DNA of 64,000 nucleotides from Bin80 sp965215475 (GCA_965215475.1 OZ244061.1:2542001-2606000), one strand, 5' to 3'. Counted from the stretch's first letter, positions 35,777 to 45,716 are shown. A program made the numbers and translations. Notes: generated by a model not told the origin, from the letters alone.

Positions 35777-36871
35777 CTAGGATTCTTTCGGAGCATCTGA
35801 GGTTCCATTCACGGAGCCCATAAGGATCGCGATAGGTCGGAGACTCTCAATATTCTCAAAGAAGATTTTTAAGGTGGCTGTCAATGGCACGGCAAGAATC
35901 ATCCCTGTTATCCCCCAAAGCCATCCCCAGAATATGAGAGACACAATGACGAGAAGGGGGCTGAGGTTCAGACTGAATGCCATAAGTCTTGGATCCACCA
36001 CATTGCCCATGATCATCTGAATGAGCCACATCAATAGAGCCGCGCTGATCGGGATCGTTAATGTATCAAACTGCAGTAAGGCGAAGCCAAATGGAAGCAG
36101 CACAGCAACGAATGAGCCAATATTGGGGATATAGTTCAGCAAAAATGCTAAAAATCCCCAGAAGATAGGATAGTCAACCCCTAGGATCAAGAGAGCCAGA
36201 AAGATTAAAACCCCCGTACCTAGACTGACCAGCGTTTTTGCAACAAGGTATTGGCGAACCTGCTGGCTGATATTGTCCGTCACAGAGGCAATCCGTGTCG
36301 CAATACGCTCGGGATAAGCACGCCGAACTTTGATCACAAGTTCACCACTCCCTGCTAGAATAAATAGCATGAACAGGAGAACCAGAAATGTATTTCCGGC
36401 AAGGGTGAACGCCTCACCGATTCCACTCTGAAGTAATGTAGAAACCATGGATGGATCAACGAACTGATTCAGGTCCAGTCGATTCTCGTCAAATCCGATC
36501 ACCGCGGCCGCACTCTGTAGGAGTGCTTCTATATCGGTAATGACTGTTTGTATACGTGGTAGATAGAGATCCCCCGCGGTTGCGAGTGACTGCGCGCTTG
36601 AATACACGATATATCCAATGATTGAAGCAACCGCAGCAAGTACCACAAAAACGACGATCAAGGCAATGATTGTGGAAATCCGTCGGGATTTGAGATACAA
36701 GACGATGGGTTGAAAAATAAAGGATAGCAATAGTGCCACAGAAAAGGGCACAAGGACACTACGGAGTTCGAGTAGCACAACACCGACAACAAACGCCGCA
36801 ATTAACCCCAAGAGAAAGTATACAATCCCTCTAGGGTTGAGATTTGAAAAATCTGCACCTGAGCCTGCCAC
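35777..36871 (-). CDS. AI-2E family transporter (PerM/YdiK type)
   Basis: A 364-residue inner-membrane protein with about seven to eight hydrophobic segments. The conserved late motif LNYIPNIGSFVAVLLPFGFAL and the GNVVDPRLMAFSLNLSPLLVIVSLIFWGWLWGITGMILAVPL stretch are diagnostic of the family. Members include the putative autoinducer-2 exporter TqsA and Na+/H+ antiporters, so substrate is uncertain. It is followed by a cytoplasmic tail ending near SLRPIAILMGS. Transcribed on the minus strand after a small stress-type membrane protein gene, 30 bp apart. Confidence 0.88.
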   Translation of the reverse strand: MAGSGADFSNLNPRGIVYFLLGLIAAFVVGVVLLELRSVLVPFSVALLLSFIFQPIVLYLKSRRISTIIALIVVFVVLAAVASIIGYIVYSSAQSLATAGDLYLPRIQTVITDIEALLQSAAAVIGFDENRLDLNQFVDPSMVSTLLQSGIGEAFTLAGNTFLVLLFMLFILAGSGELVIKVRRAYPERIATRIASVTDNISQQVRQYLVAKTLVSLGTGVLIFLALLILGVDYPIFWGFLAFLLNYIPNIGSFVAVLLPFGFALLQFDTLTIPISAALLMWLIQMIMGNVVDPRLMAFSLNLSPLLVIVSLIFWGWLWGITGMILAVPLTATLKIFFENIESLRPIAILMGSVNGTSDAPKES

Positions 36872-36901
36872 TTATACCGTTATCTTTTTCAAGTGAATAT
36901 T

Positions 36902-37150
36902 TTATTTTTGAATCCGCTCCCAAACCCAGATTACGAACATCGCTCCAAGAACGGCAACGAGTATGCTTCGCCAATCAAAGCCCTGGACGCCGACATCAAA
37001 AAATACGCTACCTGCCCAGCCGCCAAGCAGGCCTCCGATAATTCCAATGAACATGGTCTTGAAAATCCCATATCCCTGCCGCCCAGGATAGATCCATTTA
37101 GCTAATGCTCCGACGATAAGACCAAAAAGTGCCCAACCCAAAATTCCCAT
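36902..37150 (-). CDS. GlsB/YeaQ/YmgE family membrane protein
   Basis: An 82-residue protein with three hydrophobic segments, beginning MGILGWALFGLIVGALAKWIYPG. The middle FIGIIGGLLGGWAGSVFF and the end ILVAVLGAMFVIWVWERI match the Gly-rich transglycosylase-associated (GlsB) family, often induced by stress. The length is typical. Its function is unknown. Confidence 0.88.
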   Translation of the reverse strand: MGILGWALFGLIVGALAKWIYPGRQGYGIFKTMFIGIIGGLLGGWAGSVFFDVGVQGFDWRSILVAVLGAMFVIWVWERIQK

Positions 37151-37237
37151 AGGATCAAAATGTTTGTGAAGAAATATTTAGTACGTGAGCTATAGGCATC
37201 TGGATTCAATAGATCCTTGTTTCGAGGAATATAGAAG

Positions 37238-38146
37238 TTACCAATAATATAGAAGACTGAGCATATGTCCAGGGCCATCAAAGCCGTCTTCGAAGGGAAT
37301 GTACGCATAATCTATGTCAATACGGTCAAAGAACAATCCAATTCCAAATGTGTAACTCCTCAGTTCATCGTTGGAGATGTAGCCACCACGCAGATCTACT
37401 AGTTCCATGATTGTCACTCCTATGCCAAAGTGGAGTCGTGTTAAGCGATCATCAATCAGGTGCGAAGCTTCCATACGGAGGATCAAATCTAGGATGCGAG
37501 TCTCATCGAATACGGTAATAATTTGAAGTGGAGACAGTGTGATCCCTCCCTGAACAAGGCGTGGCAAGGGGGTTCGTTCTGTTTCTAGGGCCCCCATTCG
37601 TCCGAGATTACGGACGGTGAATCCAAGCCCCAAGCGCTCATCAAGGATATCTGTCTGAAGACCAAAATCCAGTGCATACCCGGAAGCATTCGTATCAAAT
37701 ATTCGTTCTCGAAGATATTTCGCGGTCATCCCTATTCGTAATCCACGGAGAACGCGGGCATAGCTTATTCCCGCACTAATAAATTGTGCACCAAAGAGAC
37801 CATCCGGTTCACCTGGTTGCGTTCGTGCCTCTAGGTCTCCACTATCCGTAGCGGTCAATGCAAGCCCCAATGCACTCCTGGATCCAAGAGGGAGTTGAGC
37901 AGAAATATCATAGGCTTGAACCTCTCCGATCCACCGTCGATGCGATCCTGCGACAGAATGACTCCCATTTACCAATCCAGCTGGATTCCAATAGGTTGCG
38001 AAGGCATTACGAATATTGGATACGTGCGTATCCCCCATGGAACCTGCATGTGCATTGACTCCAATCCGTAAAAAGCTCAATCCTGTCTCCTGCCCTAAGG
38101 TAGGAGTTGCCAGTAAGATGAGAATCAAGGTTGTAAGTATGCGCAT
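37238..38146 (-). CDS. PorV/PorQ-like outer-membrane protein
   Basis: A 302-residue protein with a signal peptide (MRILTTLILILLATPTLGQ). Then LRIGVNAHAGSMGDTHVSNIRNAFATYWNPAGL follows, the hallmark of the PorV/PorQ (UPF0164) family of outer-membrane beta barrels. Alternating hydrophobic strands and aromatic residues continue to the C-terminal LSLLYYW, which ends in an aromatic as outer-membrane barrels do. PorV shuttles T9SS cargo proteins, while PorQ relatives are less defined. It is the last gene of an operon with an exported protein bearing a YPNPF-type tail, two bases after the preceding gene, suggesting a secretion role. Confidence 0.8.
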   Translation of the reverse strand: MRILTTLILILLATPTLGQETGLSFLRIGVNAHAGSMGDTHVSNIRNAFATYWNPAGLVNGSHSVAGSHRRWIGEVQAYDISAQLPLGSRSALGLALTATDSGDLEARTQPGEPDGLFGAQFISAGISYARVLRGLRIGMTAKYLRERIFDTNASGYALDFGLQTDILDERLGLGFTVRNLGRMGALETERTPLPRLVQGGITLSPLQIITVFDETRILDLILRMEASHLIDDRLTRLHFGIGVTIMELVDLRGGYISNDELRSYTFGIGLFFDRIDIDYAYIPFEDGFDGPGHMLSLLYYW

Positions 38147-38148
38147 AC

Positions 38149-39156
38149 TCAGAGAAAAAATCGTAAGGAAAGAAGGTGCATCGTCCCAAGTGCATATGGC
38201 TCCAGTACAATGGTATATGAGAGACGTGTCACTAATAGACCCAGAGACTGTTCAATCATGAACCCTGCACTGGGGCGGGGACCGCCATCGATTAGATGCT
38301 CTAGGCGTCCCATCCCTGCACGAATAGCGAACTGGGGGATTAGAATGTATTCAGCACCTAGTCGAAAGTGACTCTGATGAAGGGTAATCTCCCGTGTATC
38401 AAAGGTTTCCCTTGGCACCCTGCCTGTAAAAATAACACGAGGTTCTCGGATTTCTCGTACCGAAAAGCTGGATTCGTATTCGGCAAGAAATTGTAATCTC
38501 TCCTGCATAAGAATCCAGGACGCACCGATGCGCAGTCGTGTCGGAAATTTGTCCGTCACTCCAGCTCCATCCTGATTGATGGAGTCCCAACTGTATTTCG
38601 CCAAGAGATCATCAAGGACGACTCCAAGGTGTAATGAAGGAAGGATCTTGACCCCTACACCAAAATCAAGGCCGAAAGTTTGTACAGCTGGCAGATCCGC
38701 ATGTAAATCATTACGAAATAATTGCAATCCAACACCAATGGATACTCCACTACTTACACGAACACCGAAGGCCGCAAAAAAAGCATACTCATTCGTTGAG
38801 GTCATGCCGATATGATAGCCACTTGAGTTACGTTGGTCAATATCCTGAACTCCGGTATGAATGAGTCCAGCCGCAATACCTGCCAATGGTCTGAGGGGAG
38901 TACGAAGTTCCACGAACTGCATTTGGCGATCCTGACTCATCAGTGCGGCACTCAGACCTAGGCTCTGATGATTAATATAGGGGGCAAGTGCTGGGTTATA
39001 AAATGGGCTTGCAGTACCAGATACATCTCCAGCCATCGCATTACCGACCGCAATTCCCCGACCCCCAAATCCCATTCGCCCAATTTGTCCAGCGGTCTGA
39101 GCTGTGGCCACGGTGGGCAATAGTAGCAATAGACAAACAAAAAAGGAACGATTCAT
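38149..39156 (-). CDS. Outer-membrane barrel protein related to PorV/PorQ
   Basis: 335 residues with a signal peptide (MNRSFFVCLLLLLPTVATAQ). The mature start GQIGRMGFGGRGIAVGNAMAGDVSGTASPFYNPALAPYINHQSLGLS resembles the 'AxGxA...NPA' opening of PorV/FadL-like barrels. The remainder is amphipathic strands, ending LLSLRFFL with a terminal aromatic pair. It shares its general plan with the next gene (37238) but little sequence, so the two may be diverged paralogues. It lies within the tight envelope operon, two bases from the gene on either side. Confidence 0.7.
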   Translation of the reverse strand: MNRSFFVCLLLLLPTVATAQTAGQIGRMGFGGRGIAVGNAMAGDVSGTASPFYNPALAPYINHQSLGLSAALMSQDRQMQFVELRTPLRPLAGIAAGLIHTGVQDIDQRNSSGYHIGMTSTNEYAFFAAFGVRVSSGVSIGVGLQLFRNDLHADLPAVQTFGLDFGVGVKILPSLHLGVVLDDLLAKYSWDSINQDGAGVTDKFPTRLRIGASWILMQERLQFLAEYESSFSVREIREPRVIFTGRVPRETFDTREITLHQSHFRLGAEYILIPQFAIRAGMGRLEHLIDGGPRPSAGFMIEQSLGLLVTRLSYTIVLEPYALGTMHLLSLRFFL

Positions 39157-39158
39157 CG

Positions 39159-40745
39159 TTACTCGACGATTAGAATTTTGCCCCAGAACGTGTCTTCGTC
39201 AGATTGAATGGCATAGAAATAAGGTCCATTAGCTAATCTTGCTCCTTGGCGATCACGGCCATTCCAGGCCATTTCATTTGGTCCGGTAGAACCGGATGTA
39301 TAGGGGATCTCACGGACAAGAGTCATACTATAATCGAAGATCCGAACGGTAACCGACTGAGGTCGCCCCAAATCAAATCGTAAGCGGACTAAGCGATCTA
39401 CTGAAGGGGAAAATGGATTCGGATATGCATAAGTCGATACCTTTGGTACCTGATCTTGTGGAATGATTGTAGCGAGACCCGATGGGTCAAGCGGAGTCTG
39501 TGTTCGAAAGATCGTCCAAGAATCTCCCTGATCCTTGCTCATAAATAATCCATCGTGAGATGCAACCCAAAGCGCATCTTCTGTGACCTCAACCGCATAT
39601 AATCGCGCACCCGGGCGCATGCTCCGAACCGGATTTTCGCGGTCAATGAATTGATTATTGAAGAAAAAAGTGTTCCCATCGTCTCTGGACTGATATAATC
39701 CACGTTCACAAGCCACATAAATTCGTGGGCCATCGAATGCAAAATCGGAGCACTCTTCCCCATGGAGAGCGGTCTGGAATGTAACTCCATTATCACGGGT
39801 AACCGCAATTCCATAGTCTTGTCGGCTTCCTCGCCCCGGCCAGTTCGTCATCCAGATTGCTGGCGGCTGTGCTCCTCGAGGCTGCTGTTCAATGGAAATA
39901 ATCCAATTCCCAAGCAACCCGTCGTCTGTGGTAGAATGATACCAGCTGATGCCTCCATCATCTGAGCGGTTGAGCCCCCCAGCAGTACCTGCCCAGATCG
40001 TCCCAGTTTCGTCAACCAGTACGGAATAGGCTTGAAAGTTGAGGCCCTGGAATAAGGGAACAGGGATATCCACCGGTTGAACGGTAAAAGCAAAATCATA
40101 CCCTAATTCCGGCCCCAAGTAGGAGGTGGTATCCGGGGGGAGCACGACACGTTCCCAAGTTTGTCCCAGATCTGCACTACGACGAAGTCCCATGAGCTGC
40201 CCCGCAACCCAAAGAGTTTTGTTGTCAGGATCAAAGGCCAAATCCCAAGGCGCAGCTTGTGCGGGAACGGTAACTGGCAGAGTACTGAGGGTAACATCAC
40301 CATACGTGATCACTGTATCTTCGGGGGTATCTAACAGTCCGGTGGTTATCGGGTCATCATCCATAGGTGGTGCAGGAAGCCAGAAATCCCATGATTCTCC
40401 GCCATCGGGAGAGTACAAGATTCCAATGACTTCATTGACTCTCTGCAACTCACCTTCAGTAGTTCTTTGTGTGTATTGATGACCCACACCTGCCCATATA
40501 GATTGATCACGGATCGTTATAGAATAGACAGAATTTCCGAAACCCAGAAACGGATCAGCAGCAACAGCTTCCCATGAACTCCCTCCGTCATGGGATACAT
40601 TCAGATATGGCCCTACCCAGATAGATGAACCTGCTGAGGCAAGATTCGTGCTTGTATTGGAGAGGATCCCGGGGGAGGGTACAAGGTTTTGTGCTTGTAG
40701 TGGAGAAGCAATGAGAATGGTCAGGCCGAAGAGGATGCGGATCAT
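39159..40745 (-). CDS. Exported BNR-repeat/beta-propeller protein with FlgD-like/T9SS-type C-terminal domain
   Basis: A 528-residue exported protein (signal MIRILFGLTILIASPLQAQ). It carries recurring BNR/Asp-box-like motifs such as SHDGGSSWEA, SPDGGESWDF, SADLGQTWER, SDDGGISWYH, SRDDGNTFFF and SKDQGDSWTI, predicting a beta-propeller like sialidase or photosystem II stability factors. The last ~85 residues begin YAYPNPFSP and run through VTVRIFDYSMTLVREI to NGPYFYAIQSD...GKILIVE. This FlgD_ig/Por-sorting-like module directs proteins through type IX secretion in Bacteroidota. The partner barrels follow immediately. Its start overlaps the stop of the upstream lipoprotein gene. Confidence 0.82.
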   Translation of the reverse strand: MIRILFGLTILIASPLQAQNLVPSPGILSNTSTNLASAGSSIWVGPYLNVSHDGGSSWEAVAADPFLGFGNSVYSITIRDQSIWAGVGHQYTQRTTEGELQRVNEVIGILYSPDGGESWDFWLPAPPMDDDPITTGLLDTPEDTVITYGDVTLSTLPVTVPAQAAPWDLAFDPDNKTLWVAGQLMGLRRSADLGQTWERVVLPPDTTSYLGPELGYDFAFTVQPVDIPVPLFQGLNFQAYSVLVDETGTIWAGTAGGLNRSDDGGISWYHSTTDDGLLGNWIISIEQQPRGAQPPAIWMTNWPGRGSRQDYGIAVTRDNGVTFQTALHGEECSDFAFDGPRIYVACERGLYQSRDDGNTFFFNNQFIDRENPVRSMRPGARLYAVEVTEDALWVASHDGLFMSKDQGDSWTIFRTQTPLDPSGLATIIPQDQVPKVSTYAYPNPFSPSVDRLVRLRFDLGRPQSVTVRIFDYSMTLVREIPYTSGSTGPNEMAWNGRDRQGARLANGPYFYAIQSDEDTFWGKILIVE

Positions 40746-41620
40746 TATTCGTAGATCTCCACGATATAACGGACCTGTTCACTACGAAGGCCCGCACGAT
40801 CAATAGCCTCAAAGATGAAGGTGTTTGAGCCTAGACTATTTGAACTTAGAATAAATACAGTGCGTGTATACAGGCCATCTCCGGCCTCGGCATCTCCACT
40901 GTCTGCACTTGAGCCACAGGGTCGATTTCCTCCGTCGTCGCAAAGTGCGTTTCGATTTGCAGGATTAGATTCATTCCAAAACTCTACGGTTTTCACATTT
41001 TCAAGCCCATCCGGGTCGGAGACTTTCGCAATGAAGAGCAGGCTCTGAGCAGGCTGACCTGGAGCTGGACGTTGAACTCGATCGGGGATGATCAAATTTT
41101 CGATGAAAGGAGGAAAGCTGGGTTCAAAAGTGCGTACATACTCTAAAGAAGTTCGGGCCTCGCCCCCAAGTTGATTGTTTTCATCTATGGCGTAGACAAG
41201 GACAGGATAATTCTCGACCTCAAGTGCACTAAGGGTAAGATTTGCTCTGGCGGTATAGAAGTTATTCCCTTTGGAGGAGAAGCTACCGGCTCGAATTGGA
41301 GGCCCCGTCGTATCTGGAGACAGAAAAGCGTAAGAAACCAGATCTACGGCACTTCCCGGTGCATGCACCTTAACCATGAGGTCAATTGAGATGTTCACAC
41401 TATCGCCTTCGATAGAAGATTGGTCTACGAAGCCATAATCAACACGTTGAGGTGTGATCGTAAACTCTGTGATTTGTGGAAGTTGTTCCGTAGTTCCGGT
41501 GAGTGAATCTGGTACAGAGTCACAGGAAGCCCCAAAGACTAAGAACAGAAGGAAAATAAGTCGATGTATGTATCTCAAGGTAAAGCCTATACACTGTAAA
41601 TAGGTTTTATACTGAAGCAC
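40745..41620 (-). CDS. Hypothetical lipoprotein with Ig/cadherin-like repeats
   Basis: An uncharacterised lipoprotein. A hydrophobic signal ends in the lipobox FGASC (RLIFLLFLVFGASCDSVPDS), so the mature protein starts at Cys and should be membrane-anchored after LspA processing. The body (~250 residues) is beta-rich, with features such as VSYAFLSPDTTGPPIRAG, VKVSDPDGLENVKTVEFWNE and DAGDGLYTRTVFI, which resemble bacterial Ig-like folds of adhesive or structural surface proteins. The ATG at 41620 overlaps the protease gene by 34 bp. A TTG at 41578 (LRYIHRLIFLLF) would give a more normal signal-peptide length. Confidence 0.65.
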   Translation of the reverse strand: MLQYKTYLQCIGFTLRYIHRLIFLLFLVFGASCDSVPDSLTGTTEQLPQITEFTITPQRVDYGFVDQSSIEGDSVNISIDLMVKVHAPGSAVDLVSYAFLSPDTTGPPIRAGSFSSKGNNFYTARANLTLSALEVENYPVLVYAIDENNQLGGEARTSLEYVRTFEPSFPPFIENLIIPDRVQRPAPGQPAQSLLFIAKVSDPDGLENVKTVEFWNESNPANRNALCDDGGNRPCGSSADSGDAEAGDGLYTRTVFILSSNSLGSNTFIFEAIDRAGLRSEQVRYIVEIYE

Positions 41621-42759
41621 AAAACGAAGATTGTAAGTGTGAGATAGCCCATCAGTCTTCGCCGGTTCGTCAGGGGATGAGATAATGGAACGGATGGATG
41701 GTCAACTTTCACAATGAAGATCAGAAGCAGGCACCATGGGAACCAGCCAAGGTATCCAAACCAGTTCAACGCTTCGGGTACGGATAAGGCGAAGGAAGCA
41801 ATCACCAGAATCATCAGGGTCATACGCCACCACCGATGTTCAAATATTCGACGGGTACAGAGGGCTAAGAATGCACCTATAATGAACCAACTCAGGGTTT
41901 TTCCAATCAGATCAGACCCCGTCATGGCCGTGAACATATCGGGAAGCATCAAGATGGCTCCCACAGATGTGGATGAGAGCATCAGGAATATGAAGGTGCG
42001 TGAAATCCTAGCATGCCATTGTGGCCCAAAGAGTGCATAAACGATGTGTCCTCCGTCCAGTTGACCAACAGGCATCAGGTTGAGTGCGGTAAAGAAGAGA
42101 CCCAGCCAAGCGGCAAACAGGAGGGGATAGTGATACATTTCGTACAGTGGAGGCACATTAGGAAAAAATTGAGTGAGGGTCCAGTACAGGGGGGTTGCTC
42201 CTAAGGTTAACCGGCCACCCGGGGGGGCATCAGAGATTGGGATTTCTGGAAATCTTCCGGTTGCTTGAATGTAGTTGTGTAACGATTCGTGCCCTCCAAC
42301 ACCAAACATATATTCAGGAGAGGGCAAGGTTGCCATTGCCCAGATCAAAAGAATCAAGACGATCATAAATCCTGCAAGGGGGCCTGAGGCTCCTATGTCA
42401 AAGAGCTTTGTAAGATTCGGAATAGGTTCTCGGATACTTATGACAGCACCAAGCGTCCCAATCCCGATCATGGGAGAGGGGATAAAATAGGGAAGCGAGG
42501 TTTTGATGCGATGAATTTGGGCGGCATAGTAATGTCCAAATTCATGGATCGTCAAAAAAGCAATCAAGGCGCCGCCAAAGGTGAATGCGTCAACCAGAAA
42601 CGTTGTAGTAAATGGAATCCCACCAAGATTGAGCACGGTAGATCCTGCTTCCCAAGCTACACTTCTTCCGATGAACACCACGGCGCCGGTAAGCGCCGTA
42701 GAAAGAAGCGTCACGATAAACAGCCCGGCATGCAATAGGTAGCGGTTACGGTTCAACAA
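41587..42759 (-). CDS. M50 (site-2-protease-like) membrane metalloprotease
   Basis: A 390-residue integral membrane protein with about ten hydrophobic segments. Zinc ligands are in FLTIHEFGHYYAAQIHR (HExxH), and the third ligand Asp is in LNLMPVGQLDGGHIVYALFGP. The sequence around RIKTSLPYFIPSP and ISIREPIPNLTKLFDIGASGPLAGF is typical of the YwhC/rseP-related group lacking PDZ domains. It probably cleaves a membrane-bound regulator or signal-peptide remnant. It heads the envelope operon, its end overlapping the lipoprotein gene. Confidence 0.85.
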   Translation of the reverse strand: MLNRNRYLLHAGLFIVTLLSTALTGAVVFIGRSVAWEAGSTVLNLGGIPFTTTFLVDAFTFGGALIAFLTIHEFGHYYAAQIHRIKTSLPYFIPSPMIGIGTLGAVISIREPIPNLTKLFDIGASGPLAGFMIVLILLIWAMATLPSPEYMFGVGGHESLHNYIQATGRFPEIPISDAPPGGRLTLGATPLYWTLTQFFPNVPPLYEMYHYPLLFAAWLGLFFTALNLMPVGQLDGGHIVYALFGPQWHARISRTFIFLMLSSTSVGAILMLPDMFTAMTGSDLIGKTLSWFIIGAFLALCTRRIFEHRWWRMTLMILVIASFALSVPEALNWFGYLGWFPWCLLLIFIVKVDHPSVPLSHPLTNRRRLMGYLTLTIFVLCFSIKPIYSV

Positions 42760-42819
42760 TTGTAATGCCGGCTATGCCGCGGGTAATGAGCGAGTGGGGG
42801 GTACGCATTGCAAATGGGT

Positions 42820-44025
42820 TCAGTGACGAGTGAGTTCTTTTAGCCCTGTTTCAATCCGGTCAGATGCTTTTTGCAGGTCTTCCATAGAGGAGGAATAGGA
42901 AATTCGAATTCCATCGGGATCCCCAAAAGCAGCCCCAGGAACCAGTGCTACAAGATGTTCTTCAAGTAAATAAAAGCAGAGGTCATCACTCGAATTAATG
43001 GTACGACCGGATGGTGCCACCGTACCATAGTAATCACTGACCTGTGGGAACAGGTAGAAAGCTCCTTCAGGTTTGGGTACGTTCACCCCGGGCAGTGCAC
43101 CCAATCGATTTAGTAAATAATCTCGGCGCTTGCGGAATGCCTGTACCATGGACTGAATGGGTTCTTTATCCATATTGAGTGCAGCGATCCCCGCTCGTTG
43201 AGAGATACTGCTTGGTGCAGAGGTGAATTGTCCCTGCACTTTGGACGCCTGTTTCACGATTTCCAGTGGACCAGCCATATACCCAAGTCTCCATCCAGTC
43301 ATGGCGAAGCACTTGGAAAAACCATTCACTGTGATGGTTCGCTCAAGCATTCCAGGGAGGCTGGCGATCGAAACATGCACCGCATCATAAATCACATGCT
43401 CATAGATCTCATCTGAGATGATCACAATCCTGGGGTGTTGTTGGAGTACTTCTGCGAGGGCATTCAACTCTTCTCGGGTATAGACGGAGCCGGTAGGATT
43501 CGAGGGAGAGCAAAGGATCAATACACGTGTATGTTCGGTAATGGCATTTTCTAGATCTCCGGGAGTCAGTCGGTACTGGGTTTCTGCGGTTGTAGGGGCA
43601 ATGACAGGGGTTGCTCCGGCAAAGCGGGTCATTTCGGGATAGCTGACCCAGTAGGGTGCGGGAATCAGGACCTCGTCCCCCTCAGAAGCGAGTGTGGAGA
43701 TAGCCAGAGCAACCGATTGTTTTGCTCCATTTGAGCAGAGAATTTGGTCTGGAGAATATTGCAGGTTGTTCTCCTGTGCGAATTTTGCACAGATGGCTTC
43801 TCGCAATTCAGGCATCCCCGGATTTTGGGTATACCGTGTGAACCCATCTCGAATTGCCTGAATACCTGCTTCGGCAATCGCCTCGGGAGTGTTAAAATCG
43901 GGTTCTCCGGCACTCAGGGCGATCACATCGGCTCCTGTACGTTTGAGTTTTTTTGCACGCCCGGCCATAGCGAGCGTAGCAGAGGGTTGCATAGATGCAA
44001 CACGAGGGTTCAACGATTCGGGCAT
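42820..44025 (-). CDS. Aspartate aminotransferase, class I/II
   Basis: A PLP-dependent transaminase of 401 residues that interconverts aspartate and oxaloacetate, or a related pair. ALSAGEPDFNTPEAI is the N-terminal substrate-gate segment. The cofactor-binding NGAKQSVALA and LCSPSNPTGSVY, then ISDEIYEHVIYD, and the Schiff-base Lys in VNGFSKCFAMTGWRLGY follow in order, with the substrate carboxylate Arg in GIRISYS near the end. It belongs to the bacterial AspAT-I gamma group. It stands 60 bp upstream of the M50 protease gene on the same strand. Confidence 0.92.
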   Translation of the reverse strand: MPESLNPRVASMQPSATLAMAGRAKKLKRTGADVIALSAGEPDFNTPEAIAEAGIQAIRDGFTRYTQNPGMPELREAICAKFAQENNLQYSPDQILCSNGAKQSVALAISTLASEGDEVLIPAPYWVSYPEMTRFAGATPVIAPTTAETQYRLTPGDLENAITEHTRVLILCSPSNPTGSVYTREELNALAEVLQQHPRIVIISDEIYEHVIYDAVHVSIASLPGMLERTITVNGFSKCFAMTGWRLGYMAGPLEIVKQASKVQGQFTSAPSSISQRAGIAALNMDKEPIQSMVQAFRKRRDYLLNRLGALPGVNVPKPEGAFYLFPQVSDYYGTVAPSGRTINSSDDLCFYLLEEHLVALVPGAAFGDPDGIRISYSSSMEDLQKASDRIETGLKELTRH

Positions 44026-44147
44026 TTGGATAAGAGATCTTTCCGTGTCAAACGAGTAGAGAGTACTTTTGAGCCATGAACGACAAAAGTTTTAGAGGGC
44101 ACATATCGCAGAGCGATAGACGACTTGGGAGATGACCGATCGGCTTT

Positions 44148-44462
44148 ATGCGACGTACTTCGTATAGAGTAGGCACGTCTTGGTGTGACGCAACCAACTA
44201 CGGAGATACAGATGCAACGGGCGTTGTGTTTCACCTACTGAGTGAATCGTTCTCTGGTAGACACTTCCCGTTTTTGAAAATAAAGGGCGCGCGAGTTACA
44301 CGTATTTCAGGGGCTTACATGTCCAACCCGACCCTTCCACGGGTCCATCTGGAATCTGATCCAGGTTGGATATCCTTTCATACAACGCTCTGTCCAGATT
44401 CAATCATTGAACTTGAGATCCTGAATCCGGGAATTGCGATTTTGGAACCTTGGGAGTTTTGA
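44148..44462 (+). CDS. Unrecognised open frame before the ATPase array
   Basis: A 104-codon frame (MRRTSYRVGTSWCDATNYGDTDATGVVFHL ... NPGIAILEPWEF). I recognise no family. Its 3' end runs into the leader that precedes each ATPase copy (TTGGAACCTTGG at ~44440), and a minus-strand frame overlaps it. It may be coincidental. The interval 44026-44511 otherwise holds no gene. Confidence 0.25.
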   Translation: MRRTSYRVGTSWCDATNYGDTDATGVVFHLLSESFSGRHFPFLKIKGARVTRISGAYMSNPTLPRVHLESDPGWISFHTTLCPDSIIELEILNPGIAILEPWEF

Positions 44463-44812
44463 TTGTGTCCAATGAATTTCCAGATCGTAGTTCCTTGTAA
44501 TCTTTGAATATATGCCTCCCGATTCTTCCCATATACCTGACTATGTTGCGGACCGTGGACCGGCGAAATATTTTCATGGGCGAACACGGATTCTGCGTGT
44601 CTTAAAAGATCTTATGAGATATGCGAAGGATACGGGGGCGAGGGGGAGCCGGTATCGTTAACGTGGATGGGGCGATGGACGGGGGGCGAGAATGCGTTGC
44701 CCGCGACTTATACCGCCATAATCCAGGCGGAGTCCACGTGCACACCATAAATTAACTTCCGCCCGTCCTCTCATCCGGTAGTAATCCTGTGGACGAACAG
44801 GTGACGGTGACT

Positions 44813-45716
44813 CTAATCTCGGCACCACCGAGAACCCCTTTTTTTTATATCATCGAGTACTCCCGGGGAGAACCCGGTGGACGGGATCTTGTACCTCAGT
44901 GTGATCAACGTTTTCTTGCCCGCTTTCTTTTCCGCATTGAAGCCCGGGATTTTGCCCTCGCTCAAAACGTCCACATGATTGATTCGGGGAAATCCCGCGT
45001 CGGTGTTGTTGTCATCTGGGCGATCCCATGTCGAAAGCACCTGCACGTCCCACTTGCGCGGGAAAGGCTGGGAGCCGGGGGTTCCGTCGGGGGTATCGGT
45101 AAATTTGATCCCGGGGAGAACGAACTCTTCCGTGATGATCCTGCATTCCGGCACCACCTCGGCCATCGTGAAGGCAACCGGCATGGTGAACTCCCACTTG
45201 TACTTGTCCTCCTCGTCGTGCACCGTCACGGGGATCAGCCCCGTGTACGTCCCCGGTTTGAGCCCTTCCTCGGGAAACATACGCCCCCCGAACGCCCACC
45301 GCATATAATCACCATCCTGCTCCAGGATGGTGCGACAGGAAATCCCCGGGACATCCGCGCTCCACCGCCGTCCCTCCTTGTCGGTGATGATGCAGCGCAC
45401 GAACGGGTTGAAGATCACATCGTCCATCGACCCGTCCATGCGAATGACGGTGGGCACGGTCGTGGTGTAGCGGACATCCAGGGGGAGCTGGGTCGAATTC
45501 CAGCGCGCCTTGCCACAGGCATAGCGCTGATCCCCCCGGGTCGCATTCCAGCGCGTCCTTGGGGGCGGTGCCGGGGAATTTGTGTTGCAGGTACGGGTAC
45601 GGATGCAGGTTGATCTCAATGCCCTGTCCCACATAGATCGCGTCGTTCACCCGCTTCTTTTGCCCGAGCGCCGGGAGGCAGAGAAACGCGCCCAGAATGA
45701 TGACCAAAATACGCAT
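44813..45716 (-). pseudogene. Secreted protein of unknown function, frameshifted
   Basis: The N-terminal part (45716-45540) gives a signal peptide and mature start: MRILVIILGAFLCLPALGQ, then VNDAIYVGQGIEINLHPYPYLQHKF. At the C-run at 45534-45539 (plus strand) the frame must change to continue as RGDQRYACGKARWNSTQLPLDVRYTTT ... RRWSADVPGISC ... YTGLIPVTVHDEEDKYKWEF, ending at 44813. Together they would make a ~300-residue exported beta-rich protein. The break at a six-base homopolymer could be a real frameshift, a phase-variable tract or a sequence error. The gene starts two bases after the upstream lipoprotein stop. No family recognised. Confidence 0.6.
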
